Assembly: GCF_000485595.1 (NCBI RefSeq)
Contig: NW_014577481.1
Location: 92,664 to 120,717 of the forward strand
Source of the DNA: Priapulus caudatus
Lineage: Eukaryota; Priapulida; Priapulimorpha; Priapulimorphida; Priapulidae
Direction: 5' to 3'
Length of the DNA: 28,054 nt
The notes under the pieces are model-generated. The model saw nothing but the letters and a program-made list of their open reading frames with translations. It was not told where the DNA came from and ran no database searches. Positions 13,269 through 19,099 of this stretch are shown one piece after another (positions within the stretch are counted from its first letter, which is position 1; each line of letters opens with the position of its first letter). The position numbers and the translations under genes were made by a program.

Positions 13269-13352
<84 letters not shown>

Positions 13353-16300
13353 CATCAGTTTTACTAGTATTGCGCGTCATTAGATATTACTTATATATAG
13401 ATGCGTGCAAAACTTTTTTGTTTCAGCGCTGACCTACCGTTTTTATCACTTTATTGAAAGGACCATGAAATCTACTTTCCGCTGACGTGCGAAAAGTCTG
13501 AGTGCGTGTCTAATAACCTTTTGACCCTCAAGAGGAGGGTTAAACATGGATTTGTTGACTGTTAACAAAGGACTGAACTGCTTTTGCTATTAGAGCCCCC
13601 CCTCCCTCCTCCCCCTACCGGGATCAGCATGTCGTACCTGGAGGATCCCGGTGAGACCGGGACACTTAATTTGGGACGTCTGTGATCATGTCATATTAGT
13701 TTTAGTTATAAGGATGCAGGCATTTATATGGCATGACATTGTTCAGGCAAGTCCTTTATGGCTTCCTTAAGAACCATGTCCAGTCAAGAGGAAAACATGC
13801 AGTAAATTACAGCCAGTATGTTGACAACGTACAATCTACAGACAGACGTATACTCCTAACCTCATTTCAGGCTAGATATACAATTTCATGAAGATGCATT
13901 ATAGGTGTGTAGTACCGAGGATTAATTTGTTGATTTTGTTATAGAAATTTTAACTGATACTGTCATCGGCTTACTAAATAGGTTGAATTACCTCTAAAAA
14001 CCTGAAGTCGATCTAGCTATACCTCACAAATTTATGTTTTGTCATCAACCGATACACTTCACTGTAGGTTCGCTGAGTCACAATAAGTCTTCACTCCTTG
14101 TATTCTCTTTGGCCATGAACCCTGCCGCAGAAGAATCTCAGAAACGACACAACCAGTAAGCAACCGCCGAAAAATGCACTCGACTGCCAAAATCACACAA
14201 AAAACTCTAAAAAACTAAAAATCACAAAGACTCAATGCGATCGCGAGTCTCCTCTCGTTAAAGAGCCATCACCATGCCAACAATCTCAATGATGACATAT
14301 GATCACATATATATTTGTATATTATATATGTCACATGAGACATGATATAAATTCTATGATGATCTCGTGATAACTCTGTTAAAGTCGATTTCTAGTTAAC
14401 GAGCCATCACGAGCGTCGTGCCAACAGACTAGATGATGACATCATACATCACAATCTATTATCTAAAACCGTTGGGACCAGACACGTTTCGGAATTCGGA
14501 ATTTTTCGGATTTCCAAATGGTAGCTAGTACAGTACAGATATATACATACCGCCAATAGCGTATAAAGAAGGAGAGCGGACAACGGTGAAATGGTGAAAC
14601 CATGTTGCAGTATTAGTCGAATTAAGAAACTTTGCCCGTTTTATTTGGACGATTCTTTATATCTATATAAATACCTATCTTTATATTATTGATCAGCTGT
14701 CCTACCTTGTTAATATAAAACAAACCGCTTGTCCCTACGATGCTCCTACGCTGAGATAATAAGTGGTGAAAATCGGATATTTTCGCTGAAAATCGGGTAT
14801 TTTCGCCGAAAACCGACTCGAGATCAGTGTTTACTGCGACTGTCTCTCGCTTTGTGGCCAGTGTATTGCTTCCGGTCGCAGCTGTGTAGCGCCATGGTAG
14901 CGCTGACTCACGTCAGTACTACAGAGATCACTATATACATCCAGCGTGAGGTGGGCACAGGTGGGGGTCATCACTATGGCAATCAATAACAAACGTCATT
15001 CATTCTATTTGTCAATCATTGACGAAAACACGCGAGGTTTCCCGAAGTTATCTCAAAGCGAGAGACAGTCGCAGTAAACACTGATCTCGAGTCGGTTTTC
15101 GGCGAAAATACCAGATTTGCACCGCTCATTATCTCAGCGTAGGGGCATCGTAGGGACATGCGGTTTGTTTTATATGAACAAGGTAGGACAGCCGATCAAT
15201 AATACTGCAAAGACTCGTCAAAATAAAACGGGAAAAGTTTATTAATTCGACTAATACTGCAACATGGTTTCAGTATTTCATCGTTGTACGCTCTCCTTCT
15301 TTATACGCTTTTGATACCGTATATCCTGCAACTAGCCAGTACTAAAACCCAAGTTTTCAAGAGGCCAAGTGCGCGAGTAATGCCAAACACATTAATATTT
15401 CTGCGGTGAACCTTGTGCAGCCAAACGCAAGCTTTGGTGTGCAGACGATCTCCACGAAAAAAACTTTCGGTTTTCTGAGCTTTTCAGTTTTCAGAATTTC
15501 GGATAATAGATTGTGTACTGTACGGCGCGATCTCACGATAACGAGGTGCGACTTTTTCGATGCCAGGTATGCCGATCGGCTGGAGAGCATCACCGTCGAT
15601 GAACAGGACGTTCCGTGGATCTTCCGCAGCGCGCTGCACGTGTCCATCTGGTCGAACGCCGTCGACGTGGCACGCTTGCTCCTGCATTACGGCGTCGATC
15701 CGAACGCCGGCGGGGTGAAGCCATTCGTGCACGAGTACTACGGCAGCGACACCAACAGCAGTCCCAGCCCCTGCATGCTGTCACCGATGCAGGTATGCCA
15801 CGTTTGGATGTGAATTGTATGTAGCGTTCGAGATTTCTCGATCATCTGTTCCATTTGTCCATCCGTCCGTGTTTCCGTGTTACCGTCCTCGATCCATTCC
15901 ATTTGTCCGTCCGTCCATTTTTCCATCTTTCCATTGTCCGTGCATTCCATCTGTCCGTCTGTCTGTCCGTCCGTCTTTCGACGTCCATTTGAAATTTCTC
16001 GATCATCCGGCTGCTGTCCATCCGTTCCATTTGGCCGTCCGTCCTTCTTTCCATCTTACCGTCGTCCATCCGTTCCATCTGTCCGTCCGTCAGTTTTTCT
16101 ATCATCCGTGCATTCTATCCGTCTGTCCGTGCATTCTATCCGTCTGTCCGTGCATTCTATCCGTCCGTCCGTCTGTCTTTTGACGTCTGTTCGAGATCTC
16201 TTGATCGCCTGACCGTCGTCCGTCTATTCCGTCCGTCCGTCCGTCCGTCCGTCCGTCCGTCCGTCCGTCCGTCCGTCCGTCCGTTCGTCTGTCCATCCGT

Positions 16301-17297
16301 CTGTCTGTCTTTTGACGTCTGTTAGAGATCTCTCGACCATCTGACCATCGTCCATCTCTCCGCAGGGTGGCTTCAGCCGGCCGGGGAGTCGCGAGGAGCG
16401 GCGTTCCACCGCCTCCGAGATCTTCTTCGGCAACCTCCTCTCCCCGGAGCAGAACGCCAAGCGACCGCACAGCGTCAGCTCCTGCCGCTCGCGCAACTCC
16501 AGTTTCCGCTCGTTCCACGGCAGCTTCCGCCGGCAGCAGCGTCTCGCGCGGCAGCGCTCGCTCGAGCGGCCCGACTACGCGCCGCGCTACACGCCCGAGT
16601 ACCTGTACACGCTGCCGCCGCTCTTCGTCGCCGCCGCACAGGGCGCCGGCGAAGCGGCGCGCATGCTCGTGCGCCACGGCGCGCGCGTCGACGTCCGAGA
16701 CACGCACGGCAACACTCCGCTGCACGTCGCCGTCGGCGGCGACGCGGCGGCGTCGGCGGCGGCAATCGACTGCGTGGCGGCGCTTCTCGAGGGCGGCGCG
16801 CGCGTCGACGCGCCGAACCAGGACGGCGTCGCGCCGGTCGACGTCGCACCCGAGCTCGTCGCGATGCAGCGCGAGATCGTCGACGAGGCGATGCTCGCGT
16901 TTCATCCCGCCAGGGGGCGCCTCGCGAAGAGCGGGTCGGCGCACACGGTCGCGGCGCGGCTGGACAGCGCCGGGTCTGGCTCGCGCGCCGCGGGCATCCT
17001 CCGTCGCCTCCAGCACGACCTTGGCTCGAAGGCGAAGGGCGGAGGCGGCGGCGGGAAGAGGTCGACGCGGGAGAACTCTCCCGACGACAGCGTCTTCATG
17101 TCGGAGCACGGCCACGGCGAGGCGCCCTCTACAACGTCCGACACGACGATCATCCTCGACAACAAGGTAGGACGAATTTTATTTTGTTTATTATCTAGTT
17201 TTTTTATTTTATTTGTTGATGTTGCGTCTTTTTACAGAAAATGATCAAAAGCGCAGCACGTCGATATCGTAAACGACTGAACATTAAAATGAAATGA
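4962..17297 (+). CDS. Seven-exon gene for an ankyrin-repeat protein (562 aa)
   Basis: The spliced reading frame joins 4962-5133, 5492-5633, 6271-6376, 6868-7049, 15567-15792, 16366-17166 and 17238-17297. All junctions use GT-AG and keep phase (1, 2, 0, 2, 0, 0), totalling 1689 nt with stop. Ankyrin signatures are ALERAIRTNETSVVIKMLE (123-140), SALHVSIWSNAVDVARLLLH (222-241) followed by YGVDPN, LPPLFVAAAQ with ARMLVRHGARVDV (359-386), HGNTPLHVAV (390-399) and DGVAPVDVAPEL (429-440). Ankyrin repeats are protein-binding scaffolds, so a binding or adaptor role is the safe inference. No enzyme domain or signal peptide is seen. A Ser/Arg-rich insert (about 277-345) with basophilic sites such as RQRSLE separates two ankyrin blocks and may be phosphorylated. 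I do not recognise the orthologue group. The GC content jumps from exon 4 to exon 5. Confidence 0.8.
5134..5491 (+). other. Intron 1 (358 nt, phase 1)
   Basis: AT-rich intron between the donor GTACTG and the acceptor CCTCACTTGCAG. The donor departs from GTRAGT at +4 to +5, which makes retention or alternative donor use plausible. No other feature is seen inside. Confidence 0.6.
5492..5633 (+). CDS. Coding exon 2 of the ankyrin-repeat gene
   Basis: Entered in phase 1 after CTCACTTGCAG, the exon reads GITVHPPHGLSHSPVSNVRS and onward through LTLLVPKKVELGHSS to MRNSPR, residues 58-105 with both ends split. It is Ser/Pro/His-rich with no recognisable domain and is probably disordered. The donor GTAAGC (5634-5639) is good. 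Its last bases are also the first bases of the left 12-bp direct repeat flanking the foldback element in intron 2. Confidence 0.75.
5637..5945. mobile_element. Foldback element with 12-bp flanking direct repeats
   Basis: The 12-bp sequence AGCTTTAGTGGC occurs at 5637-5648 and 5934-5945 and looks like a target-site duplication. Between them, arms of about 60 bp (5675-5732 and 5855-5914) are inverted copies with few mismatches. Weaker similarity continues outward to the direct repeats. Each arm contains its own 30-bp near-palindrome (5698-5727 and 5860-5889, centred on GTATAC). A TTAGGG array lies between the arms. It encodes nothing convincing, so this is a non-autonomous foldback or MULE-like element by inference. 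Confidence 0.7.
5742..5784 (+). repeat. Interstitial telomeric TTAGGG array
   Basis: Seven TTAGGG-type units lie in 43 bp: six exact TTAGGG copies and one variant ending in GGA. It sits inside the foldback element, not at a chromosome end. TTAGGG is the standard animal telomere unit, which supports an animal source. Confidence 0.95.
5946..6270 (+). other. Remainder of intron 2
   Basis: AT-rich intron sequence with no further element recognised, ending in the acceptor GGTATTTCTCAG at 6270. The minus-strand open frame at 6040-6516 crosses exon 3 and is antisense to it, so I do not count it as a gene. Confidence 0.55.
6271..6376 (+). CDS. Coding exon 3: first ankyrin-like helix pair
   Basis: Entered in phase 2 (AG plus A makes Arg105), the exon encodes residues 105-140: LLSASSSILDLSVESE then ALERAIRTNETSVVIKMLE. 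The second part has the pattern of ankyrin helices (small residue, Ala, then hydrophobic i, i+3, i+4 spacing ending in a Leu pair). The acceptor TATTTCTCAG and the donor GTAAAA are acceptable. The length of 106 nt is exactly what is needed to restore phase between exons 2 and 4, which is strong support. Confidence 0.8.
6377..6867 (+). other. Intron 3 (491 nt, phase 0) with TA and CATA repeats
   Basis: The intron runs from GTAAAA to GGAAAATATTTCAG. It holds a TA run (about 6717-6731) and an imperfect GTACATACATACACAT tract (about 6740-6790). The acceptor lacks a long pyrimidine tract. If the intron is read through, the frame upstream of exon 4 stays open for only 14 codons back to 6826. Confidence 0.6.
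6868..7049 (+). CDS. Coding exon 4: end of helix pair plus Ser/Pro linker
   Basis: Phase 0 entry gives VHHRKFAINPHAPVYLRASG, completing the first ankyrin-like unit, then a Ser-rich linker (SSTSSCDSRSQSSS) and PPPLKKTPNLPEKTYHISE, residues 141-200 with Lys201 split. The Ser-rich linker is likely disordered and the PPPLKK segment could bind SH3-type partners, which is inference only. The donor is GAAAA|GTAAGT, a strong consensus. Confidence 0.8.
7545..7702. repeat. Short AGCCCCCGAAATGCAAAAA tandem repeat
   Basis: A unit of about 24 bp resembling AGCCCCCGAAATGCAAAAA occurs three times between 7567 and 7625 with one- or two-base changes. A diverged AGCCCCCGAAAAAT copy lies at about 7687-7700. 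The remainder to 8170 is AT-rich sequence in which I see nothing else. Confidence 0.55.
8177..8283 (+). repeat. (TTC)n microsatellite
   Basis: More than 30 CTT units in a row with a single CCT interruption near 8243. It is a pure polypyrimidine tract on this strand. The leucine-rich open frame across it is an artefact. Confidence 0.97.
8455..8720. other. GC-rich, CpG-rich patch with GGA repeat
   Basis: A short GGA repeat (8462-8482) and a G run lead into about 230 bp that is clearly richer in GC and CpG than its surroundings. It contains a good donor-like CGGTAAGTG near 8519. It could be an old CpG island, an alternative promoter or unrelated. No exon with a convincing frame was found. Confidence 0.3.
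8918..8965. mobile_element. AT-rich foldback element (family A copy 2)
   Basis: AGTGTATAATA (8922-8932) and TATTATGCACT (8951-8961) are inverted with one mismatch around an (AT)n core. The left flank CAGA and the right flank CCTGATA match the equivalents at 10406-10443, which ties the two copies together. Confidence 0.5.
9219..9440 (+). mobile_element. Dispersed-repeat fragment ending in (GGAC)n
   Basis: The stretch has TTGACTTTGACCCTTGACCC, then a C15 run (9309-9323), then CGAGCGGTTAAGATTTG, then GGACGGACGGAC repeats to about 9433. This layout, with TTGACC-rich sequence followed by a GGACGGAC tail, is familiar from dispersed repeats in marine invertebrate genomes. The class (SINE, LINE tail or other) cannot be told from one copy. 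Confidence 0.4.
9778..10137. repeat. (CACG)n / (CA)n microsatellite array
   Basis: About 360 bp of CACG units with CA, CGCG and CCCC interruptions, ending as a (CA)n run. All six frames are long and open because the repeat has no stop codon. None is a gene. The alternating purine-pyrimidine sequence could adopt Z-DNA. Confidence 0.97.
10360..10443. mobile_element. (AT)n run plus perfect palindrome (family A copy 3)
   Basis: An (AT)n run (about 10360-10405) abuts a perfect 15-bp inverted repeat: AGTAGATAATAGGGA (10409-10423) and TCCCTATTATCTACT (10425-10439), one base apart. It shares the TAGATAATAG core and TTCTGATA flank with the copies at 2384 and 8918. It appears to be a collapsed copy with the AT core lost from the middle. 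Confidence 0.55.
10619..11550. mobile_element. Outer inverted-repeat element with a nested element
   Basis: ATACCCCGTACAGACTACGA (10619-10638) is inverted at 11531-11550 with two mismatches. Closer in, AGTTAGCCCGG near 10738-10748 and AGTTAGCCCGGG near 11500-11511 are also present. The outer arms enclose a second element at 10780-11310. No transposase is recognised, so this is probably a non-autonomous element, or the shell of one, into which another inserted. Confidence 0.55.
10780..11310. mobile_element. Nested GCGTTCACAC-ended MITE-like element
   Basis: The left end GGCGTTCACAACG and the right end TGTGAACGCGCC are inverted. A second inner pair, GCGTTCAACCG (10869-10879) and GTGTGAACGC (11223-11232), repeats the same end. 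Between the pairs, GAGCCAAATTTGG-type motifs recur about five times in both orientations. A 90-codon frame at 10859-11131 lies inside but resembles nothing I know. Doubled ends suggest insertion of one copy into another. Confidence 0.6.
11760..11769. other. Assembly gap (10 N)
   Basis: Ten unknown bases. A fixed short run of this kind is normally a scaffold join of unknown true length. The composition changes across it: AT-rich before, GC-richer with pyrimidine runs after. Order and distance across it should not be trusted. Confidence 0.98.
11770..12961. other. GC-richer intronic stretch after the gap, no gene seen
   Basis: The sequence has GC-rich blocks, C8-9 runs (about 12037, 12142) and CTCTC patches. 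Open frames of 79 to 101 codons overlap one another in different frames with no family resemblance, so none is called. The abrupt change in texture after the gap could mean misjoined sequence. Confidence 0.4.
12969..13349 (+). repeat. 380-bp polypyrimidine (TC)n-rich tract
   Basis: The + strand is almost entirely C and T, mainly CTCTCT with CGCTCT, TTCTCT and CCTCT variants. Only scattered G and A interrupt it. Long open frames on both strands (Ser/Leu on one, Arg/Glu on the other) follow from the repeat. Such mirror-like tracts can form triplex DNA and often stall polymerases. Confidence 0.97.
13350..14255. other. Single-copy-looking intron sequence
   Basis: I see no gene. A local inverted repeat around ACCGGGATC (13617-13625) and GGATCCCGGT (13643-13652) overlaps a tiny ATG-containing exon-like string that is rejected on phase. 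The rest is unremarkable AT-rich sequence. Confidence 0.45.
14256..14451. repeat. Two direct copies of a ~50-bp unit
   Basis: CGTTAAAGAGCCATCACCAT and what follows (14256-14303) recurs as GTTAACGAGCCATCACGAGC and what follows (14395-14451), both ending in ATGATGACAT. The second copy has a small insertion. The spacer holds an AT-rich palindrome around 14304-14335. It could be a diverged tandem duplication or the ends of a small element. Confidence 0.55.
14521..15340. mobile_element. Large near-palindromic foldback element
   Basis: The left arm (14558-14854) and the right arm (15054-15309) are inverted copies of each other with only scattered mismatches. Shared landmarks are GCGTATAAAGAAGGAGAGCG, GTTGCAGTATTAGTCGAATT, GCTGTCCTACCTTGTT, CTACGCTGAGATAAT and CGACTCGAGATCAGTGTTTA. 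The left arm is longer by a 20-bp tandem duplication (AAAATCGGATATTTTCGC type) and an AT-rich insert. Weaker similarity extends to about 14521 and 15340. The 200-bp spacer is unique and encodes nothing recognisable. No flanking target duplication was found. Confidence 0.85.
15567..15792 (+). CDS. Coding exon 5: ankyrin repeat
   Basis: Phase 2 entry makes Lys201, then YADRLESITVDEQDVPWIF, then the repeat SALHVSIWSNAVDVARLLLH with YGVDPNAGG, then KPFVHEYYGSDTNSSPSPC to LSPMQ, residues 201-276. The repeat matches the ankyrin consensus (A-L-H, hydrophobic helix, LLL, G-x-D-P-N). Third codon positions are mostly G or C, unlike exon 1. The acceptor GATGCCAG has a poor immediate pyrimidine tract but CTTTTTC lies just upstream. 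The donor GTATGC is fair. Confidence 0.85.
15793..16365 (+). repeat. Intron 5 made of TCCG minisatellite
   Basis: Almost the whole 573-nt intron is (TCCGTCCG)n and CATTCTATCCGTCTGTCCG-type units, including a nearly pure CCGT run at about 16228-16284. A longer module resembling GACGTCTGTTCGAGATCTC then TTGATCATCTGACCATCGTC recurs near 15826, 15979, 16181 and 16313. The last module runs into the acceptor CTCTCCGCAG, so the repeat itself supplies the polypyrimidine tract. Open frames here on either strand are repeat artefacts. Confidence 0.85.
16366..17166 (+). CDS. Coding exon 6: Ser/Arg insert, ankyrin repeats, Gly tail
   Basis: This 267-codon exon reads GGFSRPGSREERRSTASEIF, then a Ser/Arg-rich insert (RPHSVSSCRSRNSSFRSFHG, LARQRSLERP), then ankyrin repeats: LPPLFVAAAQ with ARMLVRHGARVDV; THGNTPLHVAVGG followed by an Ala-rich expansion and ALLEGGARVDAP; then DGVAPVDVAPEL. 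After these come REIVDEAMLAFHPARGRLAK, a Gly run (GGGGGGK) and a Ser/Asp/Thr-rich end. GC is very high with G/C third positions throughout. That opens long frames in the +1 frame and on the minus strand (16102-17115), which are shadows. The consensus TPLHVAV and the phase continuity from exon 5 fix the frame. Confidence 0.88.
17167..17237 (+). other. Intron 6 (71 nt, phase 0)
   Basis: The donor is AACAAG|GTAGGA and the acceptor GCGTCTTTTTACAG, with a T-rich body. At 71 nt it is far smaller than the other introns. If retained, the frame continues 25 codons with a strongly hydrophobic run (ILFCLLSSFFILFV) and stops at 17242-17244. Confidence 0.6.
17238..17297 (+). CDS. Probable terminal exon 7 with stop
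   Basis: Spliced in phase 0, it adds KMIKSAARRYRKRLNIKMK and ends at TGA 17295-17297. The nine Lys/Arg in 19 residues could be a nuclear signal or a membrane or nucleic-acid contact. This end is less certain than the rest: codons are AT-richer than in exon 6, and no AATAAA follows within the next few hundred bases. Alternatives are retention of intron 6 or splicing from 17166 to a distant exon, for example an acceptor TTGAATTTTCAG at 20251. Confidence 0.55.
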   Translation, partial: KMIKSAARRYRKRLNIKMK

Positions 17298-17570
17298 TAA
17301 TGAATATGTACATGTGAGATGGGGGATCGGTATCTATCTCTACGTGAGATAGTTATCTTATAGTTCTGTCTATAAGACGAGTGCATTCGGACGTCTAATA
17401 TGTGTCGTCTGTCGCGATTCATCTCGTGTTGTATGTGTAAGAAGAGTTGTCTCTTCTTTGATCTTGTATTGTGTCTCGTTTGCTTGTGATCGTTAGACTC
17501 TGTGACGGTATTATTGCAATTTTTTTCATCGCAAACGTTTCATTGCGAGGGTCGGTAATAGCATTGAAGG
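17298..17570 (+). other. Possible 3'UTR of the ankyrin gene
   Basis: Unique sequence after the stop, with no canonical AATAAA. A GT-rich stretch (TTGTATTGTGTCTCGTTTGC, about 17464-17483) could be a downstream polyadenylation element. The end of the transcript cannot be set from sequence alone. Confidence 0.3.
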
Positions 17571-18080
17571 AAGTTTTAAAAGACACTATAGAATAGATGA
17601 TGTAAAATGATGTTAAAGGATGTAAAAGAGCGTATTATGTGACACCAAGGAAGTACGCGCGCGCGTACAAGTGACGTCACACTATCTTTTACACGTGACA
17701 CTATCTTATACGCGCGCGCGCGCAAAGTCCCTTATAATCCTTTATCATTTTTATTTTAACTTAGCATCCCCTAGTGTATTTGGTGTCATATAACTTCGTG
17801 TATAACTTGCGTATAACTTGGTGTACTAAACTATGTTAAAGGGTTATAAGGCACTTTGAGGGAGCTATAGGTTAGCAAACGTAAAAGAAGATTTAAAGAT
17901 GTAATTAAACTTTAAGTGGTTATAGGGCTTCTAAAGGACGTTATAGTGCACTAAAGGATGTTCAATAATGTGACAGAATGTTGTCGGATGTATTGAGACG
18001 TTATAGGACACTAACGGACATTAATATACATTATAGGATGTCCTGAGCCGTCATAGGCCATTACAGGATGTTAAAAAACA
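17571..18080. repeat. Degenerate TATAGGACACTAAAGGATGT repeat
   Basis: Loose copies of GTTATAGGACACTAAAGGATG recur every 15-25 bp (for example 17580-17650, 17835-17860, 17930-18070). They look like the remains of an old minisatellite. Two CRE-like palindromes TGACGTCA lie at 17672-17679 and just outside the array at 18098-18105. Confidence 0.5.
17654..17725. repeat. Paired (CG)n tracts, possible Z-DNA
   Basis: TACGCGCGCGCGTA (17654-17667) and TACGCGCGCGCGCGC (about 17709-17723) flank two similar strings (TGACGTCACACTATCTTTTA and ACGTGACACTATCTTATA). This is a local duplication. Alternating CG of this length is a classic Z-forming sequence. Confidence 0.6.
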
Positions 18081-18256
18081 GGAAATGACGTTATCTATGA
18101 CGTCACTGAATGTTTAATGACATGTTTTCATTCGACACTGTAACATCCTGACATTGACCAGTCAGCGTAGTAACCGCCACGTGACGCGCCAAAGAAATAT
18201 TAAATATAGGTCGCGCCAATTGTGTTTGCTTTGGAAAACCCGAGAGCGAGTAATGA

Positions 18257-18284
18257 GGTATTATTAGCTCTTGGCACTAATACC
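18257..18284. repeat. Family B palindrome, half copy
   Basis: GGTATTATTAGCTCTTGG is followed by CACTAATACC, a short inverted pair. The left half matches the right arm at 18764-18782 and the left arm at 22289-22307 in reverse complement. Confidence 0.45.
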
Positions 18285-18701
18285 CAATAGACTCGACTAC
18301 GAGAATCAACATTTATTCGACCGTGTTCACTGAGAGAGTTGAACACACACTCGGAGTTGAGTGAATCTGCTAAAGCACGTGCATGAGTGCTGTCATGTAC
18401 AATCTTCAATATGGCGCCATCAATTCTTTATTATTGATGTCTCAGTTTTGATATAATTGGATATTTTTTGTAATGTTCGTCTATTCATGGCTGTTATTGT
18501 AAACAAAAGTCAAGGACATTTGAGATTGCCGTGGGATTTCGATAGAATGCGGCACGTGCACAGACTTATTTTTATACTTGCTAAGCCAATTATTGGTGTA
18601 ACGTAATTCAACACGACTGACGCATATACAAATAATGCATGAGCTAAAACAGGGGGTTTAATCACCTTCTTTGTCATAGCTCTGGATTAGCACATGATAG
18701 C

Positions 18702-18782
18702 ATCAAGAGCTAATGAATACTAATTATTATTATTATTATTATTATGATTTAATTATTATTGAGGTATTTATTAGCTCTTGAT
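18702..18782. mobile_element. Family B AT-rich foldback element
   Basis: ATCAAGAGCTAATGAATAC (18702-18720) and GTATTTATTAGCTCTTGAT (18764-18782) are inverted with one mismatch across a 43-bp spacer made mainly of TTA units. Similar arms at 22289-22326 define a second AT-rich foldback family in this window. Confidence 0.6.
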
Positions 18783-18897
18783 AGCATACATGTACAACAA
18801 CGGAAGCACCAAACGCCTAATTGTAGTTGAGGTTGAGACCAGGATCTGGAACACCATAGCAATATAGTTGGAAACATCTTTCAGCTACCGTCTATTA

Positions 18898-19099
18898 CTG
18901 TATACGCCATATTTTTCGCGTACAGATACTTTTGCGAATTCACACTTGACGGACAATTTCGCGAGTGGTTAATTTCGCGGTCGGTGAATTATGAAATATT
19001 CGGTGTTATTCGGTATGAATTATTTCGCGTGTTGTTATTTTCGCGGTCGGGGACGCGTTCGCGAAAATTAAACCACCGCGAAATATACAGCGTATACAG
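18898..19099. mobile_element. MITE with CTGTATACG ends and TTTCGCGG interior
   Basis: The ends CTGTATACGCCATATTTTTC (from 18898) and GAAATATACAGCGTATACAG (to 19099) are inverted with a few mismatches. The 200-bp interior repeats AATTTCGCGGTCGG and CGCGAAAATTAAACC motifs. There is no coding capacity. Elements of this GCGAAATT-rich kind are common in invertebrate genomes, so this is probably a known class even though I cannot name the family. Confidence 0.65.

Larger units (their letters stand above)
7050..15566 (+). other. Intron 4 (8.5 kb, phase 2), repeat-filled
   Basis: The donor GTAAGT and the acceptor TTTTTCGATGCCAG bracket 8517 nt. Phase 2 at both ends joins SEK to YADRLES without a gap. 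I found no internal exon that is symmetrical for phase 2. The intron holds many microsatellites, three inverted-repeat elements, one assembly gap and a long near-palindrome. An exon hidden in the gap or skipped by me cannot be excluded. Confidence 0.65.

Noticed and set aside
12924-13432. Leu/Ser and Arg/Glu frames across the TC tract
   Set aside because: A simple repeat with no stop codons; no splice or start context.
13629-13650. Tiny exon-like ATG TCG TAC CTG GAG with donor GTGAGA
   Set aside because: It would leave phase 1, but exon 5 needs phase 2. It is also inside a local inverted repeat (ACCGGGATC / GGATCCCGGT).
16102-17115. 337-codon minus-strand open frame opposite exon 6
   Set aside because: It is antisense to GC-rich exon 6 and repeat-rich intron 5. 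Its Arg/Ala-rich start and TDGRTDGR end follow from composition and the TCCG repeat, whereas the + frame has ankyrin motifs.
16367-17170. 267-codon + frame rich in Ser/Arg (SR-protein look)
   Set aside because: It is the +1 shadow of exon 6. The absence of stops follows from high GC, and phase joins from exon 5 support the other frame.
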